From NCBI GenBank assembly GCA_017522345.1, contig JAFWZN010000121.1:1-46366 (forward strand): 46,366 bases of DNA, written 5' to 3'. The notes beneath the pieces were generated by a model. It saw only the letters and a program-made list of their open reading frames with translations, did no database searches and was not told where the DNA came from. How positions within the stretch are numbered: the stretch's first letter is position 1; each line of letters starts with the position of its first letter. This document shows, in pieces, positions 16,127-27,464 of this stretch. This DNA is from Clostridia bacterium. Its GTDB lineage: Bacteria > Bacillota > Clostridia > Christensenellales > Aristaeellaceae. The position numbers were made by a program, and so were the translations under genes.

Positions 16127-16386
16127 GAGCCTCCCTTTGCGGGAGGCTCAAGTCATCAAAAAAGTACCTTTTTTGATGAGGGGACCGATTTCCTGAAATC
16201 CTGCGGGATTTCCGGGCGGAAATCGGAAAGGGGAAGCGTTTTCAGTCGCTATGCTTTGTGAAAACGCGCGATTTTTAAGTACATGCCGCCAAAATCGATT
16301 GAAAATGGAGAGGGAGTCGCTCCCTCTCCAAACCTCTCCCAAGGGTTTGTTGATGGTCTGAGCCTCCCTTTGCGGGAGGGTTTTTT
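16127..16386. repeat. Interspersed hairpin-rich repeat, copy 2, between duplicated hairpins
   Basis: The part at 16223-16357 matches window positions 1-138. A further hairpin (GATTTCC arms, 16184-16228) precedes it. The whole is bracketed by two copies of a hairpin with arms GAGCCTCCC and GGGAGGCTC (16127-16149) or CCTCCC and GGGAGG (16366-16382), each in the context TCTGAGCCTCCCTTTGCGGG. The right one is followed by TTTTTT and works as a terminator. The region has no gene. Confidence 0.7.
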
Positions 16387-16400
16387 AGACAAAACTTAAC

Positions 16401-16429
16401 TTGACTCGTTTCCCCTTATTCTATATAAT
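16401..16429 (+). promoter_or_regulatory. Promoter of the rplJ-rplL operon
   Basis: TTGACT (16401-16406) and TATAAT (16424-16429) are 17 nt apart, giving a start near 16436 and a leader of about 170 nt before rplJ. Confidence 0.85.
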
Positions 16430-16435
16430 ATACGA

Positions 16436-16595
16436 GGCTGTGAAGCAGCTGTGCCATAGACAGCGAGTGCGTTAAGCGTAAATCCTTTGGATGCTCGCCG
16501 AGGTGCAAAGGATTTGGATTTGAAATTTGTTTTTCTGCCGCCCTTGCGCCTATGCGCAGGGGCGTTTCATTTGCCGTCATTTCAGGACGGAATGT
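16436..16595 (+). ncRNA. Ribosomal protein L10 leader with attenuator
   Basis: The leader contains the L10-type binding region, AGACAGCGAGTGCGTTAAGC followed by ATGCTCGCCGAGGTG, in which GCGAG pairs with CTCGC. A later hairpin (GCCCTTGCGC at 16540-16549, GCGCAGGGGC at 16554-16563) is followed by GTTTCATTT and fits an attenuator. In this known system L10(L12)4 binds its own leader to limit expression. Position just before rplJ supports the call. Confidence 0.82.
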
Positions 16596-16608
16596 GAGGT
16601 GTAGAAAA

Positions 16609-17112
16609 ATGTCCAATAAGAACATCGAAAGCAAGAAGGTCATCGTTGCCGGTATCAAAGAAAAGTTTGAGAAGGCATCTACCGTTGTGCTGGTTGACTA
16701 CCGCGGTCTGACCGTGGCTGAGGATACCGCTCTTCGCAACGAATTCCGCAAGTGCGGCGTTGAGTACGCGGTTCTGAAGAACAGCATGATCGAACTGGCC
16801 GTGAAGGATACCGCTTACGGTGAGCAGATGAAGGATTCCCTCAAGGGACCCACCGCCGTAGCCTTTGGTTACGAGGATATGATCGCTCCCGCGAAGATCG
16901 CGGTTGAATTCGGCAAGAAGTCCAAGAAGCTCGCACTCAAGTGCGGCGTTTGCGACGGCGCGTATCTCGACGCGGCCGGCGTACAGGCTCTGGCAGACCT
17001 GCCGAGCAAGGAAGTCCTTATCGCTCGACTCATGGGCAGCATGATGAGCGCGGTATCCGGCTTCGTTCGCGTTGTGGAGGCTATCCGCAAGCAGAAGGCT
17101 GGCGAGGAATAA
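16609..17112 (+). CDS. rplJ: 50S ribosomal protein L10
   Basis: The 167-residue protein forms the base of the ribosomal stalk and binds L7/L12 dimers through its C-terminal helix. Typical segments are VAGIKEKFEKASTVVLVDYRGLTV (about 13-36), FRKCGVEYAVLKNSM and GPTAVAFGYED, with the C-terminal helix VSGFVRVVEAIRKQKAGEE. ATG at 16609 follows GTGAGGTG. The operon is only rplJ-rplL: rplK and rplA do not precede it and rpoBC does not follow, which is unusual for Bacillota. Confidence 0.97.
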   Translation: MSNKNIESKKVIVAGIKEKFEKASTVVLVDYRGLTVAEDTALRNEFRKCGVEYAVLKNSMIELAVKDTAYGEQMKDSLKGPTAVAFGYEDMIAPAKIAVEFGKKSKKLALKCGVCDGAYLDAAGVQALADLPSKEVLIARLMGSMMSAVSGFVRVVEAIRKQKAGEE

Positions 17113-17171
17113 TCGCCGCTTGACCAATTAAAAAATCACATCTTTATGATGAATACTTTGGAGGTAACACA

Positions 17172-17543
17172 ATGAACGCTCAGGAAATCATTTCTGCTGT
17201 TGAGTCTATGACTATTCTCGAGCTGGCTGATCTCGTAAAGGCCATGGAAGAGAAGTTTGGCGTATCCGCCGCCGCCCCCGTTGCCGTAGCCGCTGGCCCC
17301 GCCGCCGCTGCTGAAGCTGTTGAAGAGAAGACCGAGTTCGACGTAATCCTCAAGGACGTTGGTTCCGAGAAGATCAAGGTCATCAAGGTTGTTCGTGAAG
17401 TCGTTGCCGGCCTCGGCCTCAAGGAAGCCAAGGAACTCGTTGACAACGCTCCCAAGACCCTCAAGGAAGCTGTCACCAAGGAAGCTGCCGAGGAAATCAA
17501 GAAGAAGTTCGAAGAAGTCGGCGCCACTGTCGAAATCAAGTAA
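17172..17543 (+). CDS. rplL: 50S ribosomal protein L7/L12
   Basis: The 123-residue stalk protein has the N-terminal dimerization helices ([29 protein letters not shown], about 4-32), an Ala/Val/Pro-rich hinge (about 33-50) and the globular C-terminal domain with [37 protein letters not shown] and [14 protein letters not shown]. It recruits translation GTPases. TTGGAGG precedes the ATG. A strong terminator lies 17 nt after the stop. Confidence 0.97.
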   Translation: MNAQEIISAVESMTILELADLVKAMEEKFGVSAAAPVAVAAGPAAAAEAVEEKTEFDVILKDVGSEKIKVIKVVREVVAGLGLKEAKELVDNAPKTLKEAVTKEAAEEIKKKFEEVGATVEIK

Positions 17544-17560
17544 TCAAACTTTTTCAAAAA

Positions 17561-17588
17561 AAGCCGCTCGTTTTACGGGCGGCTTTTG
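17561..17588 (+). terminator. rplJL operon terminator
   Basis: AAGCCGCTCG and CGGGCGGCTT form a 10-bp stem (one T-G pair) with a 5-nt loop, preceded by an A-run and followed by TT. Confidence 0.85.
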
Positions 17589-17628
17589 TGATAAACAGGA
17601 ATATTTCTCTATTTTGGAGGATATAATA

Positions 17629-17994
17629 ATGCATGATGATATCACAACCGTAAGTCAGCTAAAAGACGCGGTGCACGAAATGTGCCTAAAAAAGGGCTGG
17701 GGCGGCGAAACGGGCGTTCAGAATCCGCAGCACGTCGCCATGGCTATGACGGTTGAGATGAGCGAGCTGTTGGAGCATTTTCAGTGGCTTGATCCCGACG
17801 GCGTTCAGGCGCTGTTGGACGGAAAAGACGAAAACAGGAAACAAAAGATCGCGGAGGAATACGCGGACGTGATGATGTACGGGCTTCAGCTGATGAGGTG
17901 CCTGAACATAGACGTTGCGCATGAAATCGAGAGAAAAATCGATATCGTTCTAAAGCGGGATGCTTCCTGGAAGGCGGACGTCCCGCACACGTAA
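17629..17994 (+). CDS. MazG-like nucleotide pyrophosphohydrolase
   Basis: The 121-residue protein is a single all-alpha NTP pyrophosphatase domain. EMSELLEHFQWLDP (about 43-56) gives the ExxE part, and EEYADVMMYGLQLMRCLNIDV (about 80-100) gives the ExxD metal-binding part. This is the pattern of MazG/RS21-C6 (dCTP pyrophosphatase) proteins, which clean up non-canonical or excess dNTPs. The residues LVHFQW-like and WGGETGVQNPQHVAMAM agree. ATG at 17629 has TTGGAGGA. The next gene begins 14 nt later. Confidence 0.9.
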   Translation: MHDDITTVSQLKDAVHEMCLKKGWGGETGVQNPQHVAMAMTVEMSELLEHFQWLDPDGVQALLDGKDENRKQKIAEEYADVMMYGLQLMRCLNIDVAHEIERKIDIVLKRDASWKADVPHT

Positions 17995-18008
17995 AATGCG
18001 GAGGACGT

Positions 18009-19376
18009 ATGCCGGAAAATTTTGAACATATTTGTGTATTTGATACGGGCGGAACCTCGGCCAGAAGCATAGTGAAAAAGCTTCGTGCGCTTGGAGTTTC
18101 GTCCGTTTTGATCGGAGCGGACAAAATCGGAAAGCATGAAAACACAAAGGGAGTGATTTATGCCGGAAACGGCATTGTTTTAAAGGCAACGGACGGCGCG
18201 CAGGAAGCGATTTTGTCGTCTCCTGTTCCGGTTCTCGCGCTTGGCGCAAATGCGGAGATCGCTTTAAAAGCCGCGGGCGGCGAAACGGAAGGAATTGAGT
18301 TTGAAAAGAAGGCGTCGCATGTAGAATTTCGGGAAAGCCGCCTGTTTTCAACCCTCACGGAGGGGGACAGGTATTTTGAAAGGCTTCCCTGCGTTCGCCT
18401 GCCGGAGAATGCAATAGAGATTGCCCGCGCAGATGGACAGGCTGCGGCGTTCCATGTGCCGGAAAAAAATCTCTTCGGCGCGTTTTTTACCATGGAATCC
18501 AACGACCCGGACGGGCTTAAAATGCTTGAAAATTTCGCGCGGGACATATGCAAAATTGCGTCTGACTGGAATATGGAAAGCTATTTGGAATTCGCGGTTT
18601 CAAAAATGCAGGCCGCTTTTCCTTCGTCAAGCGTGGCGGTCGCCTGCTCCGGCGGGCTTTTAAGCACGGTCGCGTTTTTGATTGCCAATCGTGCGCTTGG
18701 TAAACGCGCCCGGTGCGTGATTGTGGACACGGGGCTTCTGCCCAAGGGCGAAATTCAAAACGCCGAAAAAGCGATTTTTGAAGCGTGCGGCCGGGAAATT
18801 ACGCGTCTCGACGCAAAGGAGGATACGCTTTTGCGCCTAAGGGGCGTAATGAACGGGCGCGAAAAGCGCGAAATTGTTTATAAAATCATTCATGAAAAAA
18901 TCAAGGAGCTTGCGCCAAGCAGCATTCTCGCCTCTTTCATAGGAAATTTCTCCCCAACAGACGGCCTTTTCAGAGATGAAGTGCGAACGCTTGGACGGAT
19001 TTTGGGACTGAAAGAGGAATTTTTATTTAAAAGGCCGTTTCCGGGCGGCGGGCTTGCCGTTCGCATAAGCGGAGAAGCGACGGAAGATAAAATTAAGGTC
19101 ATTAAAAACGCGGACGGCGTGTTTGAGTCGGAAATCCGTTCAAGCGGCCTCGACAGAAAGCTTTGGCAGTACTACGCATCCTTAATCGGAACAGAAGCGG
19201 GCGAATTTGTCATCCTCCACGCGCTTTTGTCGGGCAGTCACGCAAGCGGCTACGCCTATCGCCTGCCCTACGACGTGATTGAAAAAACCGTCATGCGCGT
19301 AATGGAAATCTGCCCGGACGCGGAGGGCGTTTTGTACGACGTTTCCGGCCGCTGGGCGCCCCTTTTCTCTTTGTAA
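18009..19376 (+). CDS. GMP synthase-like protein with degenerate active sites
   Basis: The 455-residue protein follows GuaA domain order. The N-terminal class I glutamine amidotransferase-like part (about 1-185) has lost the catalytic Cys: PVLALGANAEIALKAAGG aligns with the usual LGICYGMQ. It has also lost the catalytic His: FFTMESNDP replaces FHPE. The ATP pyrophosphatase part (about 195-330) has CSGGLLSTVAF in place of SGGVDSS. The GuaA C-terminal domain remains recognisable: FKRPFPGGGLAVRI and a last stretch GVLYDVSGRWAP. It is probably a paralogous pseudoenzyme or an enzyme with a changed reaction. ATG follows GGAGG. It lies 14 nt after the MazG-like gene. Confidence 0.82.
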   Translation: MPENFEHICVFDTGGTSARSIVKKLRALGVSSVLIGADKIGKHENTKGVIYAGNGIVLKATDGAQEAILSSPVPVLALGANAEIALKAAGGETEGIEFEKKASHVEFRESRLFSTLTEGDRYFERLPCVRLPENAIEIARADGQAAAFHVPEKNLFGAFFTMESNDPDGLKMLENFARDICKIASDWNMESYLEFAVSKMQAAFPSSSVAVACSGGLLSTVAFLIANRALGKRARCVIVDTGLLPKGEIQNAEKAIFEACGREITRLDAKEDTLLRLRGVMNGREKREIVYKIIHEKIKELAPSSILASFIGNFSPTDGLFRDEVRTLGRILGLKEEFLFKRPFPGGGLAVRISGEATEDKIKVIKNADGVFESEIRSSGLDRKLWQYYASLIGTEAGEFVILHALLSGSHASGYAYRLPYDVIEKTVMRVMEICPDAEGVLYDVSGRWAPLFSL

Positions 19377-19398
19377 TTTCCCGAATTTGTGCTATAAT
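19371..19398 (+). promoter_or_regulatory. Promoter of the metallo-hydrolase gene
   Basis: TTGTAA (19371-19376) and TATAAT (19393-19398) are 16 nt apart, 29 nt before the ATG at 19427, which has a CGAGGGG site. Confidence 0.6.
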
Positions 19399-19426
19399 AG
19401 AGAAAAAACGCGAGGGGAATGTACAA

Positions 19427-20233
19427 ATGAAGCTCAAATATCTGGGAACTGCGGCGGCGGAAGGTGTCCCGGCGGTATTCTGCAACTGTGAAAAGTGCGT
19501 TTACGCAAGAAAGGTCGGCGGAAAGGAAATCCGCACGCGCTCGGGTGCGATCATCGACAACCGTCTCAAAATTGATTTTCCCGCGGACGCTTATATGCAG
19601 GCCCTTAATCACGGTCTCGATTATTCTACGCTCGATCACATTCTGATCACCCATACGCACGAAGATCACTACTGCGTGAAGGAATTAAATAACCGAAAAA
19701 AACCCTACTCCCAAAAAGAGAAGACGGAGAATCCCCTGACCGTATACGGAAGCGTTCAGGCTGAAGAAATGATCAGGCCCATGCTTCAGGAAGGCGTTCT
19801 TGAATTTAAGGTTGTGAAGGCGTATGAGCCGTTCACCATTCTGGACTACACCGTAACGCCTCTTCCGGCGGTACACGCGTTAAACGAGCAGGCGTTTTTC
19901 TACCTGATCGAAAAGGGAAATGAAGCGCTTCTCTACTGCCACGACACCGACGAATTCACAGACGAGCACATCGAGTTTTTAAAAACCAAAAAAGTCACCA
20001 TGGTCTCTCTCGACTGTACAAACGGCGTTCTTGAAATGGACTACATCGGCCACATGGGTATTTCGGACAACCTCAGAATGAAGGAAAAGCTTTTGAAAAT
20101 CGGCGCAGCCGACGAAAACACCATCTTTATCGCCAACCACTTCTCCCATAACGGCATCGCGCCCTATGAGGAGATGGTGAAACGCCTTCCCGGCTTTCTC
20201 GTATCGTTCGACGGTATGGAAGTCGAAGGATAA
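19427..20233 (+). CDS. Metallo-beta-lactamase-fold hydrolase (PhnP/RNase Z-like)
   Basis: The 268-residue protein opens with KLKYLGTAAAEGVPAVFCNCEKCVYARKVGG, like PhnP-type phosphodiesterases that carry a CxxC near the N-terminus. It has the metal motif HTHEDH (about residues 71-76), a later His in LPAVHAL, an LLYCHDTDEF segment and HFSHNGIAPYE near the end. The substrate is unknown; PhnP relatives open cyclic phosphate esters. It has its own promoter and terminator, so it is monocistronic. Confidence 0.88.
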   Translation: MKLKYLGTAAAEGVPAVFCNCEKCVYARKVGGKEIRTRSGAIIDNRLKIDFPADAYMQALNHGLDYSTLDHILITHTHEDHYCVKELNNRKKPYSQKEKTENPLTVYGSVQAEEMIRPMLQEGVLEFKVVKAYEPFTILDYTVTPLPAVHALNEQAFFYLIEKGNEALLYCHDTDEFTDEHIEFLKTKKVTMVSLDCTNGVLEMDYIGHMGISDNLRMKEKLLKIGAADENTIFIANHFSHNGIAPYEEMVKRLPGFLVSFDGMEVEG

Positions 20234-20241
20234 AAAATCAG

Positions 20242-20283
20242 AGCGATGGATCAGAGATAAATTGATCCATCGCTTGTGCTTTC
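20242..20283 (+). terminator. Terminator after the metallo-hydrolase gene
   Basis: AGCGATGGATCA (20242-20253) and TGATCCATCGCT (20263-20274) form a perfect 12-bp stem with a 9-nt loop, followed by TGTGCTTT. It also faces the convergent transporter gene. Confidence 0.75.
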
Positions 20284-20330
20284 TGCGGAATGAGTTTTGT
20301 GGATTTTTGCAATGAAAAAACCCGTATGGT

Positions 20331-21509
20331 TTAGTTTTCGTTTTCCCCGTTCAAAGGCTTTCTTCTCATATAATACGGCGTAAAAATCACAAGGCACGAA
20401 ATTGTGATGCCCGCGCAGATCAGAAACACCGTATTTCTGCCCATCATGTCGGACAAAAGACCTCCGCCGAAATAGCCGATTACGCGGGCGACGCCGAAGC
20501 CGAACACGCTTAGAAGCAGCTGGCCTGAGGCCTTGAGCTCCTCCGGCACGGTCGCCTGAACATATTTGCTCGTGGTTACCGTAATTACAATAAAGCCCCA
20601 GAAGTGAAGAAGCTGGCTCAGCATCGCTACATAGACATTCGTAGTTGTGCCGACCAGAATCCACCGAACGGAAAGGGTGAGGGCGGATATGCACATAAGC
20701 CTGCCCGCACCGTATTTTTTGAAAAGCCTGTCAGCATTTAAAAGGAAGGGAACCTCGCTGGTGGCGGAAATGAAATAACACCAGCCGAGCATACCGCTCG
20801 TCGCATTCTTAAGCGACATAAAATGCGGGGAGAAAAATGCGTAGAAATAACCCAACGTAATCTGCATGGGCACCATGAACGCAAATAAGATTAAGAGATC
20901 TTTGTTTTTGAAAAGCGCGAGCATGTTTTTCTTGTCGCCCTTTTTCTGCGCGCCCGCGACAGGGGGAAGATATAGGGCGGCAAAGGCCATCAAACAGCAC
21001 AGAAGAGCTACGGTGTAGACAATCGCCGCCGTGTCGCCGATAAGATCCAGTACGTTTCCAAACAGCATCGCAACCACCGCAAACGAAAGGCCGCCCGCCA
21101 TGCGCACAGGACCGAAGGGGCGCTTTGCCCTATCCAGAGACTCGAGCACAATGCTGTCGCCCATCGGCTGAAGGGATGTATAAAAGGAGGCGAAAACGGT
21201 TACAAGAACAAGAAGCGGCACAAAGGATGTAATCGGGCGCACGCAAAGCATCAAAACGCCCGCCGCTATGCACATGAAAAACAAAAGGCGGTTGCGGCTT
21301 TTTGCGCGGTCGCCCATTTTGCCCCAGAACTGCATGGAGAAAACGCTCACCATTGCGATCATGGCGTTGATCAGGCCAATCTGGGTATCGTTAAAGTACA
21401 GGCTCTTGTAATAAAGCGCCATGAAGGACTGAAAAACGCTGTTTGTGATGTAGTAAGCCATCAGAAAAACGGCGCTTTTTACACTCACATCCTTTAGTAT
21501 TTTTTTCAT
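20331..21509 (-). CDS. Major facilitator superfamily transporter
   Basis: The 392-residue protein has twelve hydrophobic segments in two halves. The first, VFLMAYYITNSVFQSFMALYY, is followed by the MFS loop-2/3 signature FWGKMGDRAKSRNRLL (about 61-76). The second half repeats the pattern after a charged central loop (AQKKGDKKNMLALFKNKD, about 188-205). Overall it resembles the PPP/NupG-LacY-like MFS subgroup that moves sugars or nucleosides, but the substrate cannot be assigned. It is transcribed alone, convergent to the hydrolase gene. GGGGAG precedes the ATG. Confidence 0.88.
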   Translation of the reverse strand: MKKILKDVSVKSAVFLMAYYITNSVFQSFMALYYKSLYFNDTQIGLINAMIAMVSVFSMQFWGKMGDRAKSRNRLLFFMCIAAGVLMLCVRPITSFVPLLVLVTVFASFYTSLQPMGDSIVLESLDRAKRPFGPVRMAGGLSFAVVAMLFGNVLDLIGDTAAIVYTVALLCCLMAFAALYLPPVAGAQKKGDKKNMLALFKNKDLLILFAFMVPMQITLGYFYAFFSPHFMSLKNATSGMLGWCYFISATSEVPFLLNADRLFKKYGAGRLMCISALTLSVRWILVGTTTNVYVAMLSQLLHFWGFIVITVTTSKYVQATVPEELKASGQLLLSVFGFGVARVIGYFGGGLLSDMMGRNTVFLICAGITISCLVIFTPYYMRRKPLNGENEN

Positions 21510-21599
21510 AAAATGTCTCCCCGGAAAAAATTTCTTCTATTATTATAGACTGCTTTTGTAAACTTATTAGCACAAACGCCGTTCAAAACGCATGTGTTC

Positions 21600-21628
21600 T
21601 TGACTTATTTACACACGAGGTCTATAAT
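21600..21628 (+). promoter_or_regulatory. nifJ promoter
   Basis: TTGACT (21600-21605) and TATAAT (21623-21628) are separated by 17 nt, leaving a leader of about 65 nt before the TTG start of nifJ. Confidence 0.8.
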
Positions 21629-21642
21629 TATCATCATGGTAA

Positions 21643-25206
<3,564 letters not shown>

Positions 25207-25218
25207 TCCTAAAACCCA

Positions 25219-25253
25219 AAAGGCTCTCTCCGATGTGGAGAGGGCCTTTTTTG
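25219..25253 (+). terminator. nifJ terminator
   Basis: AAAGGCTCTCTC pairs with GAGAGGGCCTTT across a 7-nt loop, followed by TTT. Confidence 0.88.
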
Positions 25254-25260
25254 TATATCG

Positions 25261-25487
25261 AAAACCACAGGCTAGGCCTGTGGTTCCGTAAAGGTTAACC
25301 GGAGAGTGGTCACAAAAAACTCCTTTTGCTATAATAAACGAGGCGGTCTGGCAACTGCAACGAAAGCAAAAGGAGGTCAAAAGGAAATGCCTAATGACGT
25401 ACATAGTTTATCACACACGAAATGGAATTGCAAATACCATATAGTATTAACATTGTCAACAAATATAAACATATATCAGCAAAAATA
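25261..25487 (+). pseudogene. IS200/IS605-type element remnant with truncated tnpA
   Basis: A hairpin with arms AACCACAGGC (25263-25272) and GCCTGTGGTT (25276-25285) and a 3-nt loop resembles IS200 end hairpins. About 100 nt later, after AAAAGGAGG, an ATG at 25387 opens MPNDVHSLSHTKWNCKYHIV, the usual N-terminus of IS200 TnpA (Y1 HUH transposase). The homology then stops and the frame ends at 25488. The His-u-His site and catalytic Tyr are missing, so the element is dead. From about 25450 to 25721 I see only AT-rich DNA without a supported feature. Confidence 0.8.
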
Positions 25488-25721
25488 ATTGCCATACCAT
25501 GACGTAGGTGCGTTATGATATGGCAATTTAGTTTTTATTCTTGTACAGAGAACCATTCTCTATTTGGCGATAATAAAATCAATCCAGTCGAAATGTACAT
25601 ATAGAATACATATCTATCAACTCGGAACGTGCAGTACAATGCGTATGATGTATGTATAAAAACATAAGCAATAGAAAGCTTGCAGTTGATATGAGTTCGA
25701 CAAATTGGAATTTGTTGATGT

Positions 25722-25973
25722 TTATCTCAACGCACTAAGCACAAGATAAATCATCCATACAATTAGTATGGCGATTGCTACTATGCTAATGTACTTAAAT
25801 ACTTTCTTGCCCTTTTCTCCTTTTTGGTCGCAAAGGAATTGGATAAAACCAAGAATTACTGTGATGCTGACTTGGATGACTGCGGTGATAATTCTTTTGC
25901 CGTCAAAATAATTCAATATTCCACCAATAGCAAAAGCAAGCGATAAATAGAACCACTGATACCACTTTTTCAT
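25722..25973 (-). CDS. Small membrane protein of unknown function
   Basis: The 83-residue protein has three hydrophobic stretches: about 5-20 (YQWFYLSLAFAIGGIL), 29-46 (ITAVIQVSITVILGFIQF) and 58-81 (VFKYISIVAIAILIVWMIYL), with a Lys-rich loop CDQKGEKGKK between the last two. No family is recognised. The ATG at 25973 follows AAAGAGGG; a longer in-frame version to 26078 lacks a ribosome binding site. It stands alone in the accessory AT-rich region. Confidence 0.65.
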   Translation of the reverse strand: MKKWYQWFYLSLAFAIGGILNYFDGKRIITAVIQVSITVILGFIQFLCDQKGEKGKKVFKYISIVAIAILIVWMIYLVLSALR

Positions 25974-26111
25974 AAAGCAACCCTCTTTGTCAAATTCAAG
26001 TTTGTTTAACTCTATTATAATTCCTTTATCCGTAAAAATCAATGTCCATCGGAAACACAACGTGTTTCCGGCAGACATCTTTTGGAATTACCTTTCGTGC
26101 TCCATTCTGCG

Positions 26112-26187
26112 TATATCACAGGGACGGTTCCTCTGATATATGTTTAGATATTGCTGTCCAATGGAGTATATCAAAGGAACCGTCCGC
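26112..26187. repeat. REPIN-like pair of palindromic repeats, copy 1
   Basis: A 29-nt unit (26112-26140) with TATATCA and TGATATA ends and a GGGACGGTTCC core is followed by a 26-nt spacer and then the inverted unit (from 26167, TATATCAAAGGAACCGTCC). The second unit is truncated on its right. The same pair with a related spacer occurs at 26571-26654 and 28745-28824. Confidence 0.85.
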
Positions 26188-26292
26188 TTTCACTTCGGAA
26201 GTGCAGGCACGGAAAAATACACCCTCACATACAGAAGTACCGATGCAGAGAAAAAGCGTCATCTTCCGCTGACGGCGACCATATATCATAGG

Positions 26293-26357
26293 TATATCAT
26301 AGGGACGGTTCCTGTGATATACGGGAGAATATATCAAAGGGACGGTTCCTACAAATA
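26293..26357. repeat. Two direct REP-like units
   Basis: A complete unit (26293-26321) and a right-truncated unit (26330-26357), both with a GGGACGGTTCC core, are separated by 8 nt in direct orientation. An extra partial end, ATATATCATAGG, lies just to the left. An identical two-unit layout is found at 28708-28773. Confidence 0.8.
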
Positions 26358-26421
26358 GTCATGCACAATCAATGCATACGAATCGAATTAGTTTCCTTAA
26401 TTCATGTTAAAGTAGCCCCAC

Positions 26422-26577
26422 AAAAGAGCCGTTCGCAGCCTCGCGCTACGGGCTTTTCCATCCTGAAATCGCTCTTATTTCAATTCCTCGGTTGGCGTGG
26501 TAGACGTGTTAGGCGAGATGTGGTATACTTACGGTACAAAATACGACTCCGGCATCGAGGAGTCGCCCTCTATATCA
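26422..26577. repeat. Duplicated 155-bp unit, copy 1 (hairpin plus Rhs-like scrap)
   Basis: The unit starts with a terminator-like hairpin (GCCGTTCGCAGC region) and ends in about 80 nt that differ from 27387-27464 at only a few positions. Read in the right frame, the last part encodes GEMWYTYGTKYDSGIE, similar to a YD-repeat (Rhs) segment. A REP-like unit starts immediately after it. Confidence 0.7.
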
Positions 26578-26654
26578 CAGGGACGGTTCCTATGATATAT
26601 GGTAGGATATTGCTAGTCAATGGAGTATATCAAAGGAACCGTCCCTCTGATATA
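26571..26654. repeat. REPIN-like pair of palindromic repeats, copy 2 (complete)
   Basis: Forward 29-nt unit 26571-26599, 26-nt spacer, reverse 29-nt unit 26626-26654. The two units are inverted copies (GGGACGGTTCC against GGAACCGTCCC), so the transcript or single strand can fold into a long hairpin. Confidence 0.88.
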
Positions 26655-26671
26655 AAGAGACTCAATTAAAG

Positions 26672-26764
26672 TTGGTGATATTGGAGCGGTGTTAATCTAT
26701 ATGATTGGATTAGGGGCGTTCATCTTATCACTCGGAAGGACGCCACTGCCAGCATTTGCGTACT
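26672..26764 (+). pseudogene. Fragment of an unidentified membrane protein
   Basis: An open stretch without its own ribosome binding site reads GDIGAVLIYMIGLGAFILSL followed by GRTPLPAFAY and a stop. It has one hydrophobic helix. It follows directly on a REPIN and looks like the 3' end of a lost gene. Weakly supported. Confidence 0.3.
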
Positions 26765-26821
26765 AGTTGAATTATGAGATTATGGAAATCAAGAAGTATG
26801 AAAAATTGAGGAAGCGAATAA

Positions 26822-27262
26822 ATGTTAAGAGGAATAGAGTTTGAAGATAATGAACAAAAGTTTTTTTCAAATCTGCATACGTTAATGGATATAGAAAAAT
26901 ATGATTGGTACGTTGATGATGTTGATTTGAATTATTTTCATTTCCGCCCAGGCAAATACACAGGCAAAGAGTTTGCTGAAGCGCTTGAAACTGTTTCAAG
27001 TTTAAGCTTTGTTCGCATTTGGAGATTCCCCTTAGATACAAATGAAGTTTTGATGAAGAAATTTCCAATGAATAAATACGAAGACTTTGTTAAAAACACC
27101 TGTGATTTCCTGATCCTGTTTTATGATGGAGGTTTTTGTGAAATCTATAGTAAAGATGAAAGATTAACAGAACAAATAATGGAATTATGTAAACGGAACC
27201 ATTATGAAAAGGTGGAATATAAATACGATTACAATGATGCGAGAACAGGTATGTCTTTTTAA
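26822..27262 (+). CDS. DUF2691-like protein
   Basis: The 146-residue soluble protein starts MLRGIEFEDNEQKFFSNLHT and ends YEKVEYKYDYNDARTGMSF. The RGI-x-FE start, the MDIEKYDWYVDD segment (about 22-33), the NKYEDFVKNTCDFLILFYDGG part (about 85-105) and the VEY...NDxRT ending fit my recollection of DUF2691. No biochemical role is known. It sits among Rhs/YD scraps and REP-like repeats and is AT-rich, so an orphan immunity-type role is possible but unproven. AGGAAG precedes the ATG. Confidence 0.6.
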   Translation: MLRGIEFEDNEQKFFSNLHTLMDIEKYDWYVDDVDLNYFHFRPGKYTGKEFAEALETVSSLSFVRIWRFPLDTNEVLMKKFPMNKYEDFVKNTCDFLILFYDGGFCEIYSKDERLTEQIMELCKRNHYEKVEYKYDYNDARTGMSF

Positions 27263-27265
27263 ATG

Positions 27266-27290
27266 GATCAGGGGACGCTTCCTCTGATTT
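27266..27290. repeat. Degenerate REP-like unit
   Basis: GATCAGGGGACGCTTCC followed by TCTGATTTA matches the 29-nt unit with several changes, just after the DUF2691-like stop codon. Confidence 0.6.
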
Positions 27291-27309
27291 AGATTAACCG
27301 CATCCATAC

Positions 27310-27464
27310 AAAAGCAACGCCCGCAGCCTCGCGCTGCGGGCGTTTCATCCCTAAATCACCTACCACTTCAATTCCTCGGTTGGCGTGGTAGACGTGTCAG
27401 GCGAGATGTGGTATACTTACGGTACAAAATACGACTCCGGCATCGAGAATTCGCTCTCTATATC
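27310..27464. repeat. Duplicated 155-bp unit, copy 2 (hairpin plus Rhs-like scrap)
   Basis: It begins with a perfect hairpin, AACGCCCGCAG and CTGCGGGCGTT (27316-27344), likely the terminator of the DUF2691-like gene, and continues with the 80-nt segment shared with 26422-26577. The two copies flank the DUF2691-like gene in direct orientation, 0.9 kb apart. Confidence 0.72.

Noticed and set aside
16223..16357. CRISPR-like or transposon explanation for the hairpin repeat
   Set aside because: There are only two copies, 16 kb apart, with no spacer array, no transposase frame and no terminal inverted repeats.
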